A stretch of 12,589 nt of DNA, from contig JALUBM010000301.1 in the NCBI GenBank assembly GCA_027044845.1, positions 1 to 12,589 of the forward strand, read 5' to 3'. Under the pieces are notes generated by a model. The model worked only from the letters and a program-made list of their open reading frames with translations, was not told the DNA's origin and searched no databases. The DNA comes from Sulfurimonas sp. (GTDB lineage: Bacteria; Campylobacterota; Campylobacteria; Campylobacterales; Sulfurimonadaceae). The position numbers and the translations under genes were made by a program. Within the stretch, counting starts at the first letter, position 1; every line of letters begins with the position of its first letter. Positions 8,180 through 12,589 of the stretch are shown in pieces.

Positions 8180-8186
8180 GCTTTGC

Positions 8187-8768
8187 ATGTATGAAAAAAT
8201 TTATTCACAAATCACAGATACCTTGGTTGAAAAAGGCTATATAGTTATAGAAAATGCACTTGATTTTTCTTTTTCTCAAGAACTTTCACAAATAGCAAAA
8301 ACTACTACAAACTATAAACAGGCAGGAATTTCTCATAATTCTACTTTAGATAAAAATCGAAGAAAAGATAAAATATATTGGCTAGATGGAAAAGATAACA
8401 CTACATGTAAATATTTAGAATTTATGAATGGACTGCAAAATCATCTCAATCGGCACCTCTTTTTGGGTCTTAAATATTATGAATCTCACTTTGCACTATA
8501 TGAAAAAGATGATTTTTACGAAAAACATCTTGATGCCTTTAAAAACTCAAAAAATCGTATTGTTACGACTGTTTATTATCTCAATGAAGAGTGGAGTACT
8601 GAGGATGGTGGAGAACTCATTATGTATGATACAAATGATAAAGAGATTCAGAAAGTTATTCCGCTCATAAATACATTAGTAGTTTTTTTGAGTGAAAGCT
8701 TTGTGCATGAGGTATTGCTCTCACATAAAAAGCGTAATTCCATTGCTGGTTGGTTTAGAGTTGATTAA
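8187..8768 (+). CDS. 2-oxoglutarate/Fe(II)-dependent oxygenase, prolyl-hydroxylase-like
   Basis: A soluble 193-residue enzyme of the prolyl 4-hydroxylase/SM-20 type, which couples decarboxylation of 2-oxoglutarate to hydroxylation of a substrate. The iron triad is H114-x-D116 (KHLDAF) and H174 (FVHEV), and R183 (KKRNSIAGWF) is placed to bind 2-oxoglutarate. The strand motifs TTVYYLNEEW and GGELIMYD between them are typical of the double-stranded beta-helix core. Related small bacterial enzymes hydroxylate proteins such as EF-Tu; the target here is unknown. I start at the ATG at 8187: a longer frame would begin with TTG at 8151 inside the nifU hairpin and add 12 residues unlike the family. No ribosome site precedes 8187, which fits the promoter placement and a leaderless mRNA. 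Confidence 0.85.
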   Translation: MYEKIYSQITDTLVEKGYIVIENALDFSFSQELSQIAKTTTNYKQAGISHNSTLDKNRRKDKIYWLDGKDNTTCKYLEFMNGLQNHLNRHLFLGLKYYESHFALYEKDDFYEKHLDAFKNSKNRIVTTVYYLNEEWSTEDGGELIMYDTNDKEIQKVIPLINTLVVFLSESFVHEVLLSHKKRNSIAGWFRVD

Positions 8769-8927
8769 ATAAAGGCAATTTTGATTTTACACTTATTAAT
8801 GGGTATTTTTATTACATTTAGAGGTACCCTTTATATAAATACAACAATGTTTATAGCTATTTTCTGATATTTACAGTATAATTTTGACGAATAAATAATT
8901 TATTAAATAGCTAAGTTTAGGTTGTTA

Positions 8928-8933
8928 TATAAT
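8928..8933 (+). promoter_or_regulatory. -10 box upstream of the PAS-GGDEF-EAL gene
   Basis: A perfect TATAAT stands about 50 nt before the start of the next gene within the 215-bp spacer 8769-8983. No good -35 box lies 16-18 nt upstream. The rest of the spacer is AT-rich; GGGTA (8801-8805) and TACCC (8825-8829) could pair, but the stem is too short and the loop too long to call a terminator. Confidence 0.35.
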
Positions 8934-8983
8934 AGAGTTTCTCTTTTGAGTGTTTACACTTAGCTACTATTAAATTTATAAAA

Positions 8984-10591
8984 GTGGAATATATTTTGAA
9001 CTTATACAATGAAAAACTTCAAAAATTAGAACAATATAAAATGGTTTTAGATCATAACAGTATAGTTTCTAAAACTGATGTTAACGGAGTAATTACTTAT
9101 GTGAATGATATGTTTTGTGCAATTTCAGGATACGAGAGAGAGGAGCTTATAGGAAAAAGCCATAATATTGTTAAAGATCCTGGAAATTCTCTACATATTT
9201 ATAAAGAAATGTGGAATACTATATCAAATAAAAAGATATGGCACAGTACTATTAAAAATAGGAAAAAAAATGGAGAGACATATTACGTAAAATCAACAAT
9301 TGTACCGATTTTAGATGATAATAAGCAAATTATAGAGTATATTGCAGCACGAATAGATGTGACAGAACTTATTCGTAAAGATAAAATAATACAAAATCAG
9401 TTTACAGATGAACTTACGGGTCTAAAAAACAGGGTAGCTCTTCTGCATGATTTGAAAACAAGAACAGAAGAAGATGCCTCTTTAATACTCATAAACATAG
9501 ACAGATTCTCAGATATAAATGACTATTTTGGATATGTTGTCGGAGATGAAGTACTCAAAACATTTTCAAATAGATTAACGGCAAACAATGAAAAAGTATA
9601 TAGAATTAGTGGAGATGAATTTGCCATTTTATGTGAGCATCCATTTGATGATGCTGCAAAGATAGAAATAAATGATATTATAGAAGAACTTGAAAAAAGT
9701 CCTTATATAATTGAAGGTTTAAGTATATCTCTTTTTCTCTCTTGTGGAGTTTCTTATGCAAAAAAAACAGAAATATATAAACTATCGCATATCGCTTTAA
9801 AAGAGAACAAAAGAACGAATAAAAAAATTACTTTTTTCAATGAAAATCCTCAGCTACAAAATCGTATTAAAGAAAATATTGAGATTATTTCAAAAATTAA
9901 ACATGCGATTGATGAAAATCTTTTTTTACCTTTTTATCAGGGTATCGTCAATAATCAAACACAAAAGATTGTAAAATATGAAGCACTCATACGGCTTAAA
10001 ACCAATAATAAGATTATTCCACCTGCAGTTTTTTTAGAACATGCAAAAAAAGCCAAACTTTATACGCAACTCACAATAATCATGATTACAAATGTGTTTC
10101 AAAAATTTGCCAATTTGAAGTATGATTTTTCAATTAATTTTACGCTTGAAGATATAACATCACAGAATGTTGTAGAATGTCTGCTTGAAAATTTACAAAA
10201 ATATAACTGTGGGAATAGAGTAGTTATTGAAATCGTAGAATCAGAAGGAATTGAAAATTTTGATGAAGTTTCTAAGTTTATTAAAAAGATAAAAGAGCAA
10301 GGCTGTAAAATAGCCATTGATGATTTTGGAACAGGCTACTCCAACTTTTCTTATTTAAGTAAACTTGATATAGATTTTATAAAGATTGATGGTTCTTTGA
10401 TTTTGGGCATTAAGAAAGGAAGTGTTGAGTTAGTAACGTTAGAAAGTATTTTGTATTTTGCAAAAAAAATGAATATACAAACGATAGCAGAATTTGTTGA
10501 GGATGAAGAAACATATAATCTTTTGTGTGAAATCGGCGTTGATTTTACACAAGGATATTATTTTTCTAAACCGCAAGAGAAGCTATTATAG
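8984..10591 (+). CDS. PAS-GGDEF-EAL protein, probable cyclic-di-GMP phosphodiesterase
   Basis: A soluble signalling protein of 535 residues with no membrane segment. A PAS sensor domain covers about 20-130 (TDVNGVITYVNDMFCAISGY and the closing IAARIDVTEL). The GGDEF domain is about 138-288 (DELTGLKNR; D173 in INIDRF), with signature RISGDEF at 207-213. The EAL domain is about 298-535. The first glycine of GGDEF is serine, and the RxxD product-inhibition site upstream is absent (NNEK instead). The EAL site looks complete: E333-A-L, N385, E416/E419, D446-D447 in IDDFGTGY, K467, E503 and Q523. Net activity is therefore probably breakdown of cyclic di-GMP, with the GGDEF domain weakly active or acting as a GTP sensor. 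The GTG at 8984 has no clear ribosome site. The in-frame TTG at 8996 has AGTGGA 7 nt upstream and may be the true start. PAS cofactor and signal cannot be read from sequence. Confidence 0.94.
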   Translation: MEYILNLYNEKLQKLEQYKMVLDHNSIVSKTDVNGVITYVNDMFCAISGYEREELIGKSHNIVKDPGNSLHIYKEMWNTISNKKIWHSTIKNRKKNGETYYVKSTIVPILDDNKQIIEYIAARIDVTELIRKDKIIQNQFTDELTGLKNRVALLHDLKTRTEEDASLILINIDRFSDINDYFGYVVGDEVLKTFSNRLTANNEKVYRISGDEFAILCEHPFDDAAKIEINDIIEELEKSPYIIEGLSISLFLSCGVSYAKKTEIYKLSHIALKENKRTNKKITFFNENPQLQNRIKENIEIISKIKHAIDENLFLPFYQGIVNNQTQKIVKYEALIRLKTNNKIIPPAVFLEHAKKAKLYTQLTIIMITNVFQKFANLKYDFSINFTLEDITSQNVVECLLENLQKYNCGNRVVIEIVESEGIENFDEVSKFIKKIKEQGCKIAIDDFGTGYSNFSYLSKLDIDFIKIDGSLILGIKKGSVELVTLESILYFAKKMNIQTIAEFVEDEETYNLLCEIGVDFTQGYYFSKPQEKLL

Positions 10592-10649
10592 CAAGATATT
10601 ATATTTTAAATAAAAATGCAAAACATGTAAATATCAGTAATAAGATAGA

Positions 10650-11099
10650 TTAAGCAAATATGCCTCTTGTGTCCAACCCTTTTGTCAGTAAATCTTCCAA
10701 TTCTATTTTATACTCAGGGTTCAGTCGTGCAAGTTCTTTGTCAAGTTTGAGTATAACCTCTTTGGTCGTGTTTGGATGATGGCAAATTTGCAACATCAAT
10801 TCTGAATATATCTCAAATTTAGGATGAATACATATACCTAATTTTTTAGGGATTTCCCCATAATATTTTAAAATCAAATCAACTGCTTCTTTAAGTTCTT
10901 CTGCTGTCGACTTTTTATCTTTAATAACTTCTAACAGCGTATTCAGCTCTGGTTTTACTTCATGAATTTGCAATAACTTTTCGGTAGATTTTTTCTTTTG
11001 CGATTTCTTGGCATGTGAAAGATAAAAATGTAAAAGAATCAATATACCAAGTACACCGCTTAAACCAGCTAGAAATTTCAAAAGTAAGATTATATCCAT
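10650..11099 (-). CDS. membrane-anchored hypothetical protein
   Basis: I do not recognise a family for this 149-residue protein. One hydrophobic segment spans about residues 3-26 (LLLKFLAGLSGVLGILILLHFYL). It is followed by a strongly basic stretch, HAKKSQKKKSTEK, which by the positive-inside rule places the C-terminal part in the cytoplasm. That part is highly charged and helical, with no metal-binding or catalytic motif I can name; a single HPNTTKEVILKL stretch is the most distinctive. It starts 15 nt after the methyltransferase-like gene, with AAAGG 8 nt before its ATG, so it is probably the last gene of the znu-linked unit. It converges with the PAS-GGDEF-EAL gene across 58 bp in which I see no obvious terminator hairpin. 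Confidence 0.75.
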   Translation of the reverse strand: MDIILLLKFLAGLSGVLGILILLHFYLSHAKKSQKKKSTEKLLQIHEVKPELNTLLEVIKDKKSTAEELKEAVDLILKYYGEIPKKLGICIHPKFEIYSELMLQICHHPNTTKEVILKLDKELARLNPEYKIELEDLLTKGLDTRGIFA

Positions 11100-11114
11100 T
11101 ACACTAACCTTTAT

Positions 11115-11546
11115 TTAAAAAATAAAAGGTACCAACCGTTTTGTCTTTTTCATATATTCGCTATACTCTGGTGTATGGCACTTCCATAAATGTTCTTCAT
11201 AAAACAGTTTTATCATCAATGTAATCGCTAAAAAAAGAAATAATACAAACTCATAATAGGTAAAATAGATAATTGCTACACCAAACATGCCTAATAAAAC
11301 GGAAAGATACATAGGATGACGAACAAAACGATAAATACCACTCATAACCAGTTCGCCGTTTTCTTTAATATCAGGACGAATATTAAAGTTACCCTGCTTA
11401 TGCTCAGTAATGGCTAAAACCCCAACGAGTAAAGCAACGGCAATAATACTGAGTCCAATATAAGGATATTGTGTTTTTGCACCAATCGGTAACAACATTA
11501 AAAATATAATAAAAAATTGCAGACCTACTAATATTTTACTTTTCAT
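11115..11546 (-). CDS. isoprenylcysteine carboxyl methyltransferase (ICMT/PEMT) family membrane protein
   Basis: A 143-residue integral membrane protein of the small bacterial family related to isoprenylcysteine and phosphatidylethanolamine methyltransferases, which use S-adenosylmethionine. The conserved core is present: GIYRFVRHPMYLSVLLG in the middle, then EEHLW, and the closing Y-x2-Y-x3-TKRLVPF pattern. Hydrophobic segments lie at about 6-20, 30-47, 80-97 and 98-115. The substrate is unknown; bacterial members are often annotated only to family level. I use the ATG at 11546 because AAGGG stands 5 nt upstream. An in-frame GTG two codons earlier would place that ribosome site too close. 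It overlaps the end of the ABC permease gene by 11 nt, so the two are translated together. Confidence 0.85.
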   Translation of the reverse strand: MKSKILVGLQFFIIFLMLLPIGAKTQYPYIGLSIIAVALLVGVLAITEHKQGNFNIRPDIKENGELVMSGIYRFVRHPMYLSVLLGMFGVAIIYFTYYEFVLFLFLAITLMIKLFYEEHLWKCHTPEYSEYMKKTKRLVPFIF

Positions 11547-12312
11547 TCTCACCCTTGCGTTTTGTATCTTTTATTATACTCGAAATTACAACAAAAACAA
11601 GTGAAAACAAAACTGTAATGAATATAATCGCGTATCCTGTCGGTAAATCTAAAAAGTAGGAGCCAATAAGAGCTAAAACAATGCCTAAAGAACCAAACAA
11701 ACAAGCAAACAGAAAGGGATGTATTTTGTTTTGGACAAGTCCAGCATACGAAGGTGCAATTAAAAGAGCAAAAACAACCAAGACACCTGCTGATTGCACC
11801 GATGATGTTACAGTCACAGCAAGCATAACAAAAAATAAAAACTCTTTTTTTAGCCCACGGAGTCTTGGATATATAACAAACATAACAAAAGCGACACCAC
11901 CGTAAAGAGCCAAACTTTTAAATAAATCATCACTTGAAGTAAAAAGAATATCTGCCGCACTCAATTTAGAATAAAGTTCTGTTCCTTCTGAACTTTGTGC
12001 AAGTATAAGCATAATAGAAGATATACCTAAAGCATACAACAAACCTATAAAAGCTTCAATTTTTTGTATATGTTTTGTTGCCCATGTTATCAATCCCGCA
12101 GCCAAAAGTGCGAAAAGCAAGGTCATAGCATTTTGATACTCTCCATGCATAAAAGCAACACTTATAGCCATACCAATAGCTGCAATTTGTCCAATAGCCA
12201 AATCGGTAAAAATCACACCTCGTTTGATAATCTCCAAACCAAAAATAGAGTGAATAAATACTAAGGCAATAGCCAGCACAAATGCTGGCCAAAGTAATTC
12301 AACTACTGACAT
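11536..12312 (-). CDS. znuB: metal ABC transporter permease, ZnuB/ABC-3 family
   Basis: Membrane channel subunit of a binding-protein-dependent importer for zinc or manganese. The 258 residues contain about seven or eight hydrophobic segments. Two family hallmarks are visible: the N-terminal IIKRGVIFTDLAIGQIAAIGMA region (about 29-50) and SAGVLVVFALLIAPSYAGL (about 174-192), the conserved cytoplasmic loop thought to contact the ATPase. The adjacent substrate-binding gene is of the ZnuA/TroA type, so zinc is the most likely cargo, though manganese or iron cannot be excluded. The start at 12312 overlaps the stop of that gene by 10 nt. No ATPase gene lies between them; it must be further upstream, outside the window, or elsewhere. 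Confidence 0.92.
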   Translation of the reverse strand: MSVVELLWPAFVLAIALVFIHSIFGLEIIKRGVIFTDLAIGQIAAIGMAISVAFMHGEYQNAMTLLFALLAAGLITWATKHIQKIEAFIGLLYALGISSIMLILAQSSEGTELYSKLSAADILFTSSDDLFKSLALYGGVAFVMFVIYPRLRGLKKEFLFFVMLAVTVTSSVQSAGVLVVFALLIAPSYAGLVQNKIHPFLFACLFGSLGIVLALIGSYFLDLPTGYAIIFITVLFSLVFVVISSIIKDTKRKGENEK

Positions 12313-12589
12313 ATTCTCTGTGCAATCTTGTTATAAAACTCTTGGAGTGTTTTACTGCCATCAGCACCTAGTTCATGCGGTATTATCACAACTTTTGCAC
12401 CAGTTTTTGCTGCTATAAATTTTGGAGTTTTTCTCTCATGATAAACATCTTGTAAAATTGTTTTTACGCCATTTTCTCTCATAGTATTGATAAGAGCAAT
12501 AGTATGTTTTGAAGTTGGTGCGATTCCTGGCAACGGTTCAATAGTTCCATAACTTTTAATGTGATATTGATCTAAAAAGTAGTTAAAAA
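12303..12589 (-). CDS. znuA: metal ABC transporter substrate-binding protein, 5' part beyond window
   Basis: The last 95 codons of a periplasmic cluster A-I metal-binding protein; the frame is open to the window edge, so the N-terminus and signal peptide are not seen. Reading in, the residues are FNYFLDQYHIKSYG, then TIEPLPGIAPTSKH, where the (S/T)-(I/V)-EPLPG-I-(A/E)-P block is characteristic of the ZnuA/TroA family. The histidine of DQYHI lies near the spot where members have conserved residues but is not assigned here. VKTILQDVYHERKTPKFIAAKTGAKVVII and ELGAD are typical of the C-terminal lobe. An apparent internal start (TTG at 12533) is only the leucine codon in EPLPG and not a gene start. 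Its stop overlaps znuB. Confidence 0.92.
   Translation of the reverse strand, partial: FNYFLDQYHIKSYGTIEPLPGIAPTSKHTIALINTMRENGVKTILQDVYHERKTPKFIAAKTGAKVVIIPHELGADGSKTLQEFYNKIAQRICQ

Noticed and set aside
8151..8186. Upstream TTG start for the 2OG oxygenase
   Set aside because: It would begin inside the nifU hairpin, has no ribosome site, and adds residues not expected in the family; the ATG at 8187 is preferred.
12056..12292. Minus-strand frame of 78 codons within znuB, and similar overlapping frames inside the GMC, cobU and EAL genes
   Set aside because: They are shadow frames of well-supported genes, with no domain signatures of their own.

Overview
The window looks like chromosomal DNA from a low-GC member of the Campylobacterota (formerly Epsilonproteobacteria), most like a Sulfurimonas/Sulfurovum-type organism. 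The evidence is base composition, dense gene packing with 1-11 nt overlaps, and the use of paired NifS and three-domain NifU as the iron-sulfur assembly genes. No species is claimed.

Left end (1-896): a CRISPR array cut by the window edge, with 13 complete 29-nt repeats and 12 complete spacers of 33-35 nt. No cas gene is visible. It is followed by about 100 bp of AT-rich sequence and a minus-strand tRNA-Ser(GGA) with encoded CCA.

Middle left (1168-5655, all minus): a tightly coupled six-gene unit. In transcription order it contains a small Tat-signal protein (gluconate 2-dehydrogenase subunit 3-like), a GMC-family flavin oxidoreductase, MsrA, and three cobalamin nucleotide-loop assembly genes (cobU, cobS and a cobC-like phosphatase). 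Most junctions overlap by 1-4 nt. So a probably exported redox enzyme, a methionine-sulfoxide repair enzyme and late B12 assembly are apparently co-transcribed.

Centre (5889-8768, plus): a 233-bp divergent control region with a perfect inverted repeat and repeated GTCAA boxes precedes nifS and nifU. NifU ends at a hairpin whose loop begins a good sigma70-like promoter. That promoter points at a 2-oxoglutarate/Fe(II) oxygenase gene whose ATG lies about where transcription should start, so its mRNA may be leaderless.

Middle right (8984-10591, plus): a soluble PAS-GGDEF-EAL protein with an altered GGDEF signature (SGDEF) and a complete EAL active site, probably a cyclic-di-GMP phosphodiesterase.

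Right end (10650-12589, minus): a partial znuA-like metal-binding protein running off the edge, a znuB-like ABC permease, an isoprenylcysteine-methyltransferase-family membrane protein, and a membrane-anchored protein of unknown function. They form one close-packed unit convergent with the PAS-GGDEF-EAL gene.

I found no transposase, phage gene or clear insertion sequence. Apart from the CRISPR array the window reads as ordinary housekeeping and regulatory chromosome. The most interesting points are the promoter nested in a terminator-like hairpin, the GTCAA-box region, and the GMC enzyme that lacks the usual catalytic residues.
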